NCBI GenBank assembly: GCA_029260015.1
Contig: JAJDEB010000032.1
Coordinates: forward strand, 124,001 to 188,000
Direction: 5' to 3'
DNA: 64,000 bases
Source: Phycisphaerae bacterium
GTDB lineage: Bacteria; Planctomycetota; Phycisphaerae; UBA1845
Positions 35,865 to 44,996 of this stretch are shown here, in pieces. The position numbers and the translations under genes are program-made. Below the pieces are notes generated by a model that saw only the letters and a program-made list of their open reading frames with translations, was not told the origin of the DNA and made no database searches. The stretch's first letter is position 1; each line of letters starts with the position of its first letter.

Positions 35865-37298
35865 ATGAACACAGCAAACCAATTGTACGAATCGCCGTTG
35901 GTCGCGCGAAATGCATCGCGCGAAATGAGCGAATTGTTTGGAGCCAGACGACGTATTCTGGCGTGGCGGGCACTTTGGGTGGCGCTGGCCAAGTGCCAGC
36001 GGGAATTGGGCCTGCCCATCAAAGACCGTCAGATCACCGCACTCAAACGCGGGCTTTCCAAAATCGATTTTGATCGTGCGGCGGAATATGAAGCCAAGCT
36101 TCGTCACGACGTGATGGCCCACGTCCACGCGTTTGGCGATGTGGCACCTTCGGCGCGCAGCATTTTGCATCTCGGGGCGACGAGCGCCTTTATCGTTGAC
36201 AATGCCGACTTAATCATCATGCGCGAGGCACTGGAACGCATCGCGCTTTGGCTGGCGGCTACCATCGACCAACTCGGCAAGTTCGCCAAGCGTTATCGCG
36301 CGCTTCCAACGCTCGGATTCACGCATTATCAACCCGCCCAACTGACGACGGTCGGCAAACGGGCGACGCTTTGGTGCTGGGACTTTGTTCGCGACCTCGA
36401 AGAAGTTGAACTCCGAATCAACCAACTGCGATTTCGCGGTGTCAAAGGCACGACCGGAACGCAGGCGAGTTTCCTCGAATTGTTTGAGGGCAGCCATGCC
36501 AAGGTCAACCGTCTTGAGAAACTTGTCGCGGCGGAATTCGGTTTCAAGAAATGCGAACCCGTCACCGGTCAAACGTATTCGCGCAAAGTTGATGCACAGG
36601 TGGCTGCGACGTTGGCGGGCGTGGCGCAAAGCGTACACAAGACAGCCAACGATCTTCGCTTACTCTCCCATCTAAAAGAGATTGAAGAACCGTTCGAAAA
36701 GTCGCAGGTCGGGTCGAGTGCAATGGCCTACAAGCGAAACCCGATGCGGATGGAGCGCGCGACTGGGTTGGCACGTTTGGTGTTATCGCTATCGACGAGT
36801 CCGCAGATGACTGCGGCTGAGCAGTGGTTTGAGCGAACGCTCGACGATTCGGCGAACAAGCGCGTAAGCATTCCGGAGTTGTTTCTCGCAACCGATGGCA
36901 TGCTGCGACTCATGCACAACGTCAGTAGCGGATTCGTTGTCTATCCGAAAATGATCGAAAAGCATGTGACCGAAGAACTTCCGTTTATCGCAACAGAGAA
37001 CATCATGATGGCCGCCTCGAAAGCGGGGGGTGATCGTCAGGAATTGCATGAACGTATCCGCGTGCACTCACACGCGGCCAGCGCCCAGATCAAACAGCAC
37101 GGCAAAGCCAACGATCTTATCGCACGTCTGGCGGCTGATCCTCAGTTTGAAGGCATCGAATTCAAGAAGGTCTTGAATCCGGCGAAATACGTCGGGCGGG
37201 CGCCGCAACAAGTGGATGATTTTGTGACCCGCGTGGTCACGCCGGTTCGTCGTCGTTACGCGCGGATCAAAAAACTATCATCGAAACTCAGCGTATGA
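35865..37298 (+). CDS. purB: Adenylosuccinate lyase
   Basis: PurB acts twice in purine synthesis, cleaving SAICAR and adenylosuccinate with release of fumarate. The 477-residue product has the fumarase/aspartase superfamily signature GSSAMAYKRNPMRMER. It also has HLGATSAFIVDNADL, TLGFTHYQPAQLTTVGKR with the catalytic His, and a C-terminal helical domain. It resembles the longer ADSL type more than the 430-residue Bacillus type. pyrE follows after 30 bases, linking purine and pyrimidine synthesis in one transcript. Confidence 0.95.
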   Translation: MNTANQLYESPLVARNASREMSELFGARRRILAWRALWVALAKCQRELGLPIKDRQITALKRGLSKIDFDRAAEYEAKLRHDVMAHVHAFGDVAPSARSILHLGATSAFIVDNADLIIMREALERIALWLAATIDQLGKFAKRYRALPTLGFTHYQPAQLTTVGKRATLWCWDFVRDLEEVELRINQLRFRGVKGTTGTQASFLELFEGSHAKVNRLEKLVAAEFGFKKCEPVTGQTYSRKVDAQVAATLAGVAQSVHKTANDLRLLSHLKEIEEPFEKSQVGSSAMAYKRNPMRMERATGLARLVLSLSTSPQMTAAEQWFERTLDDSANKRVSIPELFLATDGMLRLMHNVSSGFVVYPKMIEKHVTEELPFIATENIMMAASKAGGDRQELHERIRVHSHAASAQIKQHGKANDLIARLAADPQFEGIEFKKVLNPAKYVGRAPQQVDDFVTRVVTPVRRRYARIKKLSSKLSV

Positions 37299-37328
37299 AT
37301 CAGAACCAAACCAACCGGGAGTCGATCA

Positions 37329-37856
37329 GTGACCCGAGATGAACTTGTTGCACGAATCAAGAAAACCGCGTACCTGGAGGGGGACTTTTTGCTGCGCTCC
37401 GGCCGGCGAAGCAATTACTACCTCGACAAGTATCGATTTGAAACGCAACCGGACATCTTACAGCAGTTGGGGAAGTTGTTCGCCGAGCATGTCACTTCTG
37501 AAACCACGCGTGTTGCCGGGGCAGAGTTGGGAGGCGTGGCACTGGCTGCGAGCACTTCGATGGAATCCGGGGTTCCGTTTGTCATTGTTCGCAATGCCAA
37601 GAAAGACTACGGGACGGGCAACGCTTTCGAGGGGATCATTGAACGCAGCGACAAGGTTTTGATCGTCGAAGACATTGCAACGACCGGTGGTCAAGTTCTC
37701 GAAGCCGCTCAGCAGATCGTTAAGTTGGGGGCCAGCGTTGTGGCGATCGTTGCGGTAATTGATCGATTGGAAGGCGCACGAGAAAACATCGAGACTGCCG
37801 GTTTTCGATTTGAGTCTTTGATGACAACAGTTGACCTGGGCATCAAGTCTGAGTGA
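37329..37856 (+). CDS. pyrE: Orotate phosphoribosyltransferase
   Basis: PyrE makes orotidine monophosphate from orotate and PRPP. The 175-residue product contains FLLRSGRRSNYYLDKY, the flexible-loop lysines VRNAKKDYGTG, and the PRPP-binding motif VLIVEDIATTGGQ. The start is GTG (37329), 30 bases after the purB stop. Length is slightly below the 200-210 residues of many PyrE proteins, in keeping with the shorter archaeal/planctomycete form. Confidence 0.92.
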   Translation: MTRDELVARIKKTAYLEGDFLLRSGRRSNYYLDKYRFETQPDILQQLGKLFAEHVTSETTRVAGAELGGVALAASTSMESGVPFVIVRNAKKDYGTGNAFEGIIERSDKVLIVEDIATTGGQVLEAAQQIVKLGASVVAIVAVIDRLEGARENIETAGFRFESLMTTVDLGIKSE

Positions 37857-38184
37857 ACGATACTTCGGGGCTGACTTCCTCGCCAACAGCGTTTGCAATA
37901 GTGAAAACCAGTTTCACCCCTTCTATCAACCCTGCGCAGGCGGGTTCCATACAAACGCTTCAACTCTATTGATCACATTTTTGTGCGGTTGCGTTTCTTT
38001 TGCGGCGCAGAATCCGCGCACCGTGTCTTGACTCAAACGTTGCAGAATCTCGGACAACATTCGCACCGTCGTTATTGCCATCAAGCCGACCGGCATTTAT
38101 TGCCGAAGACCCTGTACCACTTTGCGGACCCGGTCGGGAACGCGACTCAAAAGCATGGATGCTTCGTTGAGGGGTTGGCTCAGG
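37857..38184. other. 328-base stretch between pyrE and the TPR gene
   Basis: No gene is supported. The open frame entering at 38122 overlaps the next gene's leader. No strong terminator or promoter was seen; a TTGACT at about 38030 lacks a proper -10 box. Confidence 0.45.
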
Positions 38185-40587
38185 ATGAGCGAAACGATTG
38201 ACTTTCAAATGACGTTCGGCGAGCGCGCGTCGGGAAAATGGCAGATACCTGCCTTTCTCGTATCCGTTGCAGCGCTGACTGTTGTTGCGCTGCAAATCGA
38301 ATCACCCACCCGCAAGATTGGGATCGATGAAAACCTCAGTCGCATCAACCGGCTCATCAATGGTCAACTGTTCGTCCCCGCGCTTGATCTGACCCGCCAA
38401 CTCCAAACATGGGAAGACATTTCCGATCAGGATCGCGGCCGCCTGCACGCATACGAAGCCAGGGCCCTTTTTGAGAGGGCGAAAAGCTCGGGCAAGTTGA
38501 CGACGCAGGACGTGGGCGAAACGCTCGAACAGTACAAACGTGCCATCGAATTAGACTTTCCGCTCGGGGCGATGGATCATCGTCGCATCGCCGAATGCAA
38601 CGAGGCGAATGGTCAGTTGCTGCTCGCTCGCTCACACTATCAAAACGCTGTCGACACAGGGGTTCCCCCTGCGCTGGCTGACCGTCGCAAAGTGATCAAC
38701 CTGGGCATCAGACTGTCGAACGTATCAGATGATGAAACGTTTGCGCTATTGGCGTCGTACTGCGATGACTCGGCTGATTCGCTGGGCGATTTGTATTGGT
38801 GCGTTGAGCAGCGGGTTCAATTGCTGGATCGACAGGGAGCGGTTGAGGATGTTGAAACGCTGCTGGATCGGTATCGAGAGCAATTCGAAGATTCGCGTTA
38901 TGCACCACACATTCAATACCTGACGTTGCTGGGCGTGCGAGGTGTTGGTCGTTATGACGAAACCGAGCTTGGTCTCCGGGCATTGCTTAATGAGATTCCG
39001 GACGAACACCCGGTCTGGAGTCGGGCTTCATGGCTTTTGGGTTCGGTTGTGCTCAGCGACGGTGGTGCTCAGCGGCCTGAAGAGGCCCTTTCGATTTTTA
39101 GAAACGTGGTCAACGCCCGTCAGGATCGCGACTATGTTGTCGCGTCGTATCTAGGCATGGCTGAAGCGTCCTCGATGCTTCAACGTTTCGACGACGCTTC
39201 CGAGTATTACACTGAAATCATCGACGAACTGCGACGGCCTGACGGTTTGGAACAGGTGACGCGGGAGAATCTATTGGGCGCAATCATCGCAAGCGCCGAC
39301 TTTGCACACGCAAATAGCGATATTGATCACGCTATCGGATTCATGAAGCAGGCCGTTGGTTTGGTCAATCCCGAAGATGACGACACGTTGGGCCGAATCC
39401 TAAGTCGCCTTGGCGGATTCCAGTCGATCAAAGCGCGATCATACCTTTCGCAGAAACCGGACGAAACGCACAGCGAACAAATCGCAGCAACGATCGACGC
39501 GCCGGAGACATGGAGCGAAGAAGAGTCGCGGCAATTGTTCAATGAAGCCGGCGAATCATTCGTCAAGGTATCGTGGCTGAGTACGCTCAACGAAGAGCGG
39601 GCGAGCGAAACGATGTGGAATGCGGCTGGCCTTTTCGACGAAGGCGGTAACTACGAGCGAGCAATTCAGATTCTGCAGGCGTTTGTTCGCGATCGGTCCG
39701 ACGCCGAGATTATTCCACGGGTGTTACTGCGGTTGGGCAAATCACTTCAAGCAATGGGCCGATGCGACGAGGCCGTCGAAGCGTATCAGAGGAATATCAG
39801 TAGTTTTCCAAGGTCGCCCTTCGCCAACGCCTCACTTATTCCGTTGGCCGAGTGCATGATGGAACGCGGCGGCGAGTTTGAAGATCAGGCGGAAGAAGCG
39901 CTCCTTCAAATCAAACGCGACTCAGAGATATTTACACCGGACGCAGTCGAGTTTCGAGACGCCTTGTTTCTTCTCGGCGACTTGTACGGTCGGCGAGCGG
40001 AATATGAAGATGCCATCCCGGTCCTTGAAGAATTCATCCAGCGCTATCCGGGCGATCCGCGGCGCACGCGAAGCCGGTTCCTACTGGCAGATGCATACCG
40101 GCAGAGTGCGCTCGCCATCAAGGAAGAATTGCTTCAGCCGGAATTCGTTGGTGAGAGCAAGCGATTACGCTTCGAGTTGGATCGACGTTTCGCGGTTGCA
40201 GCCGACAATTTCAGGAAATTGATCGACGATCTGTCCATTCGCGAGTCGGAGTTGGATGAACTGGAAACAGTCTATTTGCAAGATGCGCGATTGTACGAAG
40301 CGTCGAGCTTGTTTGAACTGGAGCGTTATACCGAAGCCTTGAGTTTGTACGAGCGCATCGCCTGGGTTTACAAGGATCGACCCGCAGCTCTTGGGGCATA
40401 TGTGCAAGTCATCAACTGTTATGTCTTGATGGGCAAGCCCAACGAAGCCGCCTCGGCACTGCGGCGGGCGCAATATCTCGTTGGCGTAATTGACGAAAAA
40501 TACTTTGCAGAAGCCGGTGAGTTGGAAACGCGAGAAAATTGGCGGCAGCATTTTGAATGGGTCGCTGAAGTTCTAGCAGATGGATAA
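38185..40587 (+). CDS. Membrane-anchored tetratricopeptide repeat protein
   Basis: The product (about 800 residues from ATG 38185) has one N-terminal membrane helix (about residues 22-38) and then a long array of TPR-like helix pairs to the C terminus. Examples are YERAIQILQAFVRDRSDAEI, CDEAVEAYQRNISSFPRSPF, YEDAIPVLEEFIQRYPGDPR and YTEALSLYERIAWVYKDRPA. TPR arrays are protein-docking scaffolds. It sits directly before flagellar genes on the same strand, so a role in flagellar assembly is possible but unproven. Starts at ATG 38155 or 38122 are alternatives; 38185 gives a sensible anchor. A periplasmic location is predicted. Confidence 0.75.
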   Translation: MSETIDFQMTFGERASGKWQIPAFLVSVAALTVVALQIESPTRKIGIDENLSRINRLINGQLFVPALDLTRQLQTWEDISDQDRGRLHAYEARALFERAKSSGKLTTQDVGETLEQYKRAIELDFPLGAMDHRRIAECNEANGQLLLARSHYQNAVDTGVPPALADRRKVINLGIRLSNVSDDETFALLASYCDDSADSLGDLYWCVEQRVQLLDRQGAVEDVETLLDRYREQFEDSRYAPHIQYLTLLGVRGVGRYDETELGLRALLNEIPDEHPVWSRASWLLGSVVLSDGGAQRPEEALSIFRNVVNARQDRDYVVASYLGMAEASSMLQRFDDASEYYTEIIDELRRPDGLEQVTRENLLGAIIASADFAHANSDIDHAIGFMKQAVGLVNPEDDDTLGRILSRLGGFQSIKARSYLSQKPDETHSEQIAATIDAPETWSEEESRQLFNEAGESFVKVSWLSTLNEERASETMWNAAGLFDEGGNYERAIQILQAFVRDRSDAEIIPRVLLRLGKSLQAMGRCDEAVEAYQRNISSFPRSPFANASLIPLAECMMERGGEFEDQAEEALLQIKRDSEIFTPDAVEFRDALFLLGDLYGRRAEYEDAIPVLEEFIQRYPGDPRRTRSRFLLADAYRQSALAIKEELLQPEFVGESKRLRFELDRRFAVAADNFRKLIDDLSIRESELDELETVYLQDARLYEASSLFELERYTEALSLYERIAWVYKDRPAALGAYVQVINCYVLMGKPNEAASALRRAQYLVGVIDEKYFAEAGELETRENWRQHFEWVAEVLADG

Positions 40588-40645
40588 ACCACGACGCGAT
40601 TCGACCATGAAACGCATTTAACTTTGGCGCAGCAAGGAGGCCATG

Positions 40646-41122
40646 ATGACCCACGAAGGTAAAGATTCATTCAGACAGGCAACCGAAATCGTTGGGCTGC
40701 TTTCCCGTCAGCTTTCGCTATACGACCAGTTGACGTCACTGGCGACTAAGCAGCGCAAGTTGGTTTCGGCGGAAGATACCCGGCCGCTCTTAAAGGTATT
40801 GGCTCAGCGGCAGCGATTGACTATCGAGTTGGAAGCGCTCAACGCCCGGATGGCTCCGTTGCGCGAATCCTGGCCGACGGTTCGCGAAGGCCTGGACGCA
40901 CAGGATCGAACCATGGCAGATGACCTGATTTCGAAAGTCAATTCGCGGTTGAAAACGCTGCTGGATGGCGATGCGGAAGACGTTGAACTGCTGCAACTGC
41001 GAAAGCAGCGGGTCGGTACGGAAATGGGCACGGTTCGCAACCGTCGCAAAGCGGTGGCTGCGTACCAAACCGCAGGCAATGGCACAACGACTCAATTTGA
41101 TCGATTGCACAACGAGGTCTGA
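40646..41122 (+). CDS. FlgN-like flagellar export chaperone
   Basis: The 158-residue all-helical protein (QLSLYDQLTSLATKQRKLVS... near the N terminus) has the length and pattern of FlgN. FlgN binds the hook-filament junction proteins FlgK and FlgL and delivers them to the export gate. Similarity is by pattern and context only. AGGAGG at 40635-40640 sits 5 bases before ATG 40646, while ATG 40643 is too close. The histidine kinase gene starts 5 bases after its stop. Confidence 0.65.
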   Translation: MTHEGKDSFRQATEIVGLLSRQLSLYDQLTSLATKQRKLVSAEDTRPLLKVLAQRQRLTIELEALNARMAPLRESWPTVREGLDAQDRTMADDLISKVNSRLKTLLDGDAEDVELLQLRKQRVGTEMGTVRNRRKAVAAYQTAGNGTTTQFDRLHNEV

Positions 41123-41127
41123 AACGG

Positions 41128-42039
41128 GTGACGACAATCACGCAAGACAACCTGGCCGTCAGATCATCTTCGCTGGCACCGAAGATCACCCATCGCGAGC
41201 GCGAGTTGGGGGCGATCATCAATGCCTACAACGAGGTGACCGAGCGACTGAAGCAATCGCACGACAAGTTGCGCGACGAAGTGGTACGACTCCACGATCA
41301 GCTTGCTGAAAAGAATCGCGAGTTGGCACGGAGAGAACGGTTAGCCGCCCTGGGAGAGATGGCGGCTGGCGTTGCCCATGAGATTCGTAACCCACTTGGC
41401 GGGATCCGTTTGTACGCAGATTTGCTCATCAAGGATTTGTGCGAGATGCCGAGTGCACAAGGGCTGGCCCGCAAGGTTTCCGATGGAGTGAGCGTTCTCG
41501 AAAGTATTGTGGGTGACGTGGTTGAGTTCGCGGGTGAGTCGGAACCGGATGTCGCACCCCATGGGGCATGCGTGCTCGTGGAAGAGGCATTGGGATTGGC
41601 TGCCCCGGCAGTGACGTCGCGTGATTGTGACCTGCGTATTGATGCGATTGCGCCGGAATTATTGGTAGATGTGGATACGAACCAGGCGCTGCGAGCCTTG
41701 CTGAATCTTTTGCTCAATGCAGTGGATGCGGCGGGCGACGGTGGCGCGATTCACATTTCAGCCAAACCGAATGCAACGGGAACGCACTGCGACTTTGTGG
41801 TTGTCGACGATGGTCCGGGCATTGAACCGGAGATGAGGAATCGCATTTTTCATCCGTTCTTTACGACGAAGTCGTCGGGGACGGGGCTGGGTTTGGCGAT
41901 TACCCATCGCATTGCAGATGCACACGGAGGCTCGGTGAGAGCGCGAAATCGTGACGGGGGTGGAGCGGAATTCTGCCTGTCCCTACCGATCGCGAAGCCC
42001 AGGAACATGGAAAATCAAACGAACACAAGTAAGCGATAG
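41128..42039 (+). CDS. Cytoplasmic two-component histidine kinase (FlrB/AtoS type)
   Basis: The 303-residue kinase has no membrane segment. A coiled coil (about residues 30-70) leads into the HisKA dimerisation domain with the phospho-acceptor His84 in AAGVAHEIRNPLGG. The HATPase domain follows, with the N-box LNLLLNAVDAA, DDGPGIEPE, HPFFTTKSSGTGLGLAI and GGAEFCLSLP. It is followed 16 bases on by a sigma-54 activator and by structural flagellar genes, the arrangement of FlrB-FlrC/FleS-FleR. It probably phosphorylates that regulator in response to an assembly cue. The start is GTG. Confidence 0.9.
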   Translation: MTTITQDNLAVRSSSLAPKITHRERELGAIINAYNEVTERLKQSHDKLRDEVVRLHDQLAEKNRELARRERLAALGEMAAGVAHEIRNPLGGIRLYADLLIKDLCEMPSAQGLARKVSDGVSVLESIVGDVVEFAGESEPDVAPHGACVLVEEALGLAAPAVTSRDCDLRIDAIAPELLVDVDTNQALRALLNLLLNAVDAAGDGGAIHISAKPNATGTHCDFVVVDDGPGIEPEMRNRIFHPFFTTKSSGTGLGLAITHRIADAHGGSVRARNRDGGGAEFCLSLPIAKPRNMENQTNTSKR

Positions 42040-42055
42040 TCGGAGATCTTAAGGT

Positions 42056-43450
42056 ATGGCGAATATTTGTGTGGTTGATGACAAAGAAATGCTGCGCGAT
42101 TCATTGACGGCGACGCTGGAGCGTGAGGACCATCGCGTGACCACGTTCGGTTGTCCGGATGATGCGTTGCCGAGCATTACCGACGGGCAGTACGACCTCG
42201 TGCTGACGGACCTGAAGATGCCCGGGATGGATGGCGTAAGCATGCTTCGCGAAATGCGGGCGGCTGGCTGCGAGACACCGGTGATCGTGATGACCGCGTT
42301 TGGTTCGGTCGCGTCGGCAGTGGAAGCGATGAAGCTGGGCGCTACCGACTATGTGCAGAAACCGTTCGACGCGGACATGATCGTCGTGCAGGTGGAGCGA
42401 GCGATCGGTCAGGCGCAGCTCGTCAAGGAAAACGAAGCGCTGCGCACAAGCGTGAATGATATGCAGGTGTCGCGCGACATGATCGGGGACAGCGATCCGA
42501 TGATTCAGACGCGTGTTCACATCGCGCAAGTCGCCAAGAGTCACGGTACCGTAATGATTAGTGGTGAATCGGGAACGGGCAAGGAGTTGGTGGCTCGGGC
42601 GATTCATGCTGCGTCACCCCGTGCAGCCAAGCCCATGCTATGCCTCAACTGCGCGGCGCTGAGTGCGAATCTCTTGGAAAGCGAGTTGTTCGGACATGAG
42701 CGCGGTGCGTATACCGGCGCAGACCGAGCCCGCAAGGGTCGATTCGAGATGGCCGACGAGGGAACGTTGCTTCTCGACGAAATCTCCGAAATGGCGTTGC
42801 CGCTTCAGGCGAAGTTGCTTCGTGTGTTGCAGGAAGGCGAATTTGAACGGGTGGGGAGCAGTGCGACGCGTCGCTCAAATGTGCGCGTAGTTGCGACGAC
42901 CAACCGCGACCTGATGGATTGGGTGCGAAAAGGCGAGTTCCGCGAAGACCTTTACTATCGGCTGAATGTTTTGCCGGTTTCGCTGGTTCCGCTGCGAGAG
43001 CGCACTGGTGATATTGCCCAACTGTCGGCGCATTTTTTCAAGCAGATCGCCAAGCGCGACGGACGCGATCCAGCCAGTTTCGATCGCGGAGCGCTTGCAA
43101 TACTTAATGAATACAACTGGCCAGGCAACGTACGCGAGTTGGAAAATGTTTGCGAACGGGCGGCGACGGTTTCGATCGATCGCGTGATCGCGGCGGACAT
43201 TGTCGAAGGCTGGCTGGTCAATACGCGGCAGACGACCGATGCGTTTGAAGGATTGCGGCCGGGCCGAATGCTGGAGGATATGGAGCGGCAGTTGATCGAA
43301 TTTGCGCTAAAGAAACACGGTGGTCACCGCGAAAAGTCGGCGAAAACGCTGGGCATGGGCGTGCGGACGTTGGGCATGAAGCTTAAGCAATGGCGCGACG
43401 AGAAGGATCGTTTGGAAAATCGCGGCGGTCTGGTATCGAGCGCGAGTTAA
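42056..43450 (+). CDS. Sigma-54-dependent response regulator (FlrC/FleR type)
   Basis: The 464-residue activator has a receiver domain with phospho-acceptor Asp52 ([10 protein letters not shown]). An AAA+ domain with Walker A GESGTGKE, the sigma-54 contact loop GAYTGA (Tyr for the usual Phe), Walker [11 protein letters not shown] and the arginine-finger region follows. A Fis-type helix-turn-helix closes the protein ([21 protein letters not shown]). It likely switches on middle flagellar genes with RNA polymerase-sigma-54. The kinase gene is 16 bases upstream and flgB 175 bases downstream. No strong -24/-12 promoter was found before flgB. Confidence 0.93.
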   Translation: MANICVVDDKEMLRDSLTATLEREDHRVTTFGCPDDALPSITDGQYDLVLTDLKMPGMDGVSMLREMRAAGCETPVIVMTAFGSVASAVEAMKLGATDYVQKPFDADMIVVQVERAIGQAQLVKENEALRTSVNDMQVSRDMIGDSDPMIQTRVHIAQVAKSHGTVMISGESGTGKELVARAIHAASPRAAKPMLCLNCAALSANLLESELFGHERGAYTGADRARKGRFEMADEGTLLLDEISEMALPLQAKLLRVLQEGEFERVGSSATRRSNVRVVATTNRDLMDWVRKGEFREDLYYRLNVLPVSLVPLRERTGDIAQLSAHFFKQIAKRDGRDPASFDRGALAILNEYNWPGNVRELENVCERAATVSIDRVIAADIVEGWLVNTRQTTDAFEGLRPGRMLEDMERQLIEFALKKHGGHREKSAKTLGMGVRTLGMKLKQWRDEKDRLENRGGLVSSAS

Positions 43451-43625
43451 AGATGGGCGGCAAGAATTGCCGATCGCGCAGGAATTGCGCAGCTTGTAAT
43501 GGCCCTACCAGTGCGGTTTCGGCGATCGGATCGCTGGAATAGCACATGCAGGCCAAGCCTGGGAGTGAGTAGAGAGAGCGGTACGTCTGCGTTTTGAGCA
43601 GGCAGTCTTGATGAGAGAAAGCACG

Positions 43626-44066
43626 ATGGGAAGTTTCTTTTCGGAATTAACGAGCGGTGGGGCGATGCCAGCATTGCAGACGACATGGTCGTTTGCTCAG
43701 CAGAAGCACCGGGTCATCGCCGACAACATCGCCAACATTTCGACGCCGAACTACAAGGCCAAGCGACTCGACTACGGCGAGTTTCAAAGTGCCCTGGGTG
43801 AAGCGTTGGAGGAAAGAAAAGGAAAGTCCAGAGCGCCGTTCGTTCTTAAGAGCAATGATCAGTTTCACATCAACGAACGCGGGCAACTTGAAACGACGCC
43901 AACCACAAAACCCGGTCGCAACGGTGTGTTTCATGACGGAACGAATATGTCAATCGAAGCGGAGATGTCGGACCTTGCTGCGAACGCCATGTTAAATGAA
44001 ATGACGACGACGCTGGTCAACGGGTATTTCGGTTCTTTGCGCAAGGCAATTAGTGGCCGCCTCTAA
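43626..44066 (+). CDS. flgB: Flagellar basal-body rod protein FlgB
   Basis: FlgB is the proximal rod subunit, exported through the flagellar type III system. The 146-residue protein has the rod-family N-terminal motif HRVIADNIANISTPNYKAKRLD and a helical C terminus (NAMLNEMTTTLVNGYFGSLRKAIS). I chose ATG 43626, which aligns with other FlgB proteins and follows GAGAAAG. Starts at 43608 (TTG) and 43611 (ATG) would add 5-6 residues. It opens the structural operon; flgC follows after 24 bases. Confidence 0.92.
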   Translation: MGSFFSELTSGGAMPALQTTWSFAQQKHRVIADNIANISTPNYKAKRLDYGEFQSALGEALEERKGKSRAPFVLKSNDQFHINERGQLETTPTTKPGRNGVFHDGTNMSIEAEMSDLAANAMLNEMTTTLVNGYFGSLRKAISGRL

Positions 44067-44090
44067 CGGGTTCGGTCTGAAGGAGTCTGA

Positions 44091-44507
44091 ATGATGTTAA
44101 TGTCAACGATGGATATTAGCGCGTCGGCGCTAGTGGCGCAGCGAACGAATATGGACACGATTGCCGCGAACATCAGCAATATGCACGCGACGCGAGACGC
44201 CAATGGCGATCCGAATCCGTATCGCCGTAAGATTGCCCTGTTCGCACATGGTACGGGGCGCGGTGGTGCGGGCGTGCGGGTGGACAGCATCGTTGAAAGC
44301 AAGGACGCGTTTCGATTGGTTCACGATCCGACGCACCCAGACGCCATCAAAAGCGGAGAGCAAGAAGGATACGTCCGTTATCCGAACGTCGATCAGAGTA
44401 CGGAAATGGTCAACGGCATGATGGCGGCTCGCATTTATGAAGCCAATATCACAGTGATGGAAATCACCAAGACAATCGCAGCCGCCAGCCTCCGGGTGAT
44501 GGCATAG
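44091..44507 (+). CDS. flgC: Flagellar basal-body rod protein FlgC
   Basis: FlgC is a rod subunit assembled on FlgB. The 138-residue product has the family's N-terminal helix (MDISASALVAQRTNMDTIAANISNMHATRD) and the C-terminal MVNGMMAARIYEANITVMEITK motif. AGGAG lies 5 bases before ATG 44091. fliE follows after 56 bases. Confidence 0.95.
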   Translation: MMLMSTMDISASALVAQRTNMDTIAANISNMHATRDANGDPNPYRRKIALFAHGTGRGGAGVRVDSIVESKDAFRLVHDPTHPDAIKSGEQEGYVRYPNVDQSTEMVNGMMAARIYEANITVMEITKTIAAASLRVMA

Positions 44508-44563
44508 GCGAGGAACGCCTGAGTTAGACGTATGGAAGTAGATTTGTATCAGCGAGAAATTAA

Positions 44564-44869
44564 ATGATTGATCCAACAGGTATCAATGACGTTTCAAAAA
44601 TAGCGATACCGGCGAACCCGACGAGTCAGCCGATTGCTCCCGCAGGTGAGAAGAATTTCTACGAGGTGATGCTCAACAGCCTCGACGAAGTCAATCGCCT
44701 GCAAACCGAAGCCGATCAAGGCGTGCAGGATTTGTATTCCGGGAAAACCGACGATGTGGCCAGCGTCTTTACCGCGGTCAACAAAGCCGGTGTGGCGTTC
44801 GATCTGCTCATGGAAATGCGAAATAAGCTGATCGACGCGTATCGCGATATTCAGCAAATCAGGGTCTAA
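44564..44869 (+). CDS. fliE: Flagellar hook-basal body protein FliE
   Basis: FliE links the MS ring to the rod and is an early export substrate. The 101-residue size is normal. FYEVMLNSLDEVNRLQTEADQ and the C-terminal FDLLMEMRNKLIDAYRDIQQIRV match the family. The gap of 127 bases to fliF is larger than most in this operon. Confidence 0.93.
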   Translation: MIDPTGINDVSKIAIPANPTSQPIAPAGEKNFYEVMLNSLDEVNRLQTEADQGVQDLYSGKTDDVASVFTAVNKAGVAFDLLMEMRNKLIDAYRDIQQIRV

Positions 44870-44996
44870 GACAATTTGACTTCGGGCGCAGCGGCGTGAT
44901 CGAACGTGTTCAGATGGAGCTGAAGCGTCGATTGCCAAGCCCAGATCTACAAAACGTGTAAACCAGTATTTTGGTCGTGGTCATGGATGATACGGC

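Noticed and set aside
43530..43550. Possible sigma-54 promoter (GG-N10-GC, TGGAATAGCACATGCA) upstream of flgB
   Set aside because: Spacing fits, but both boxes differ from TGGCAC and TTGC at key bases. The nearby sigma-54 activator makes it attractive, not convincing.
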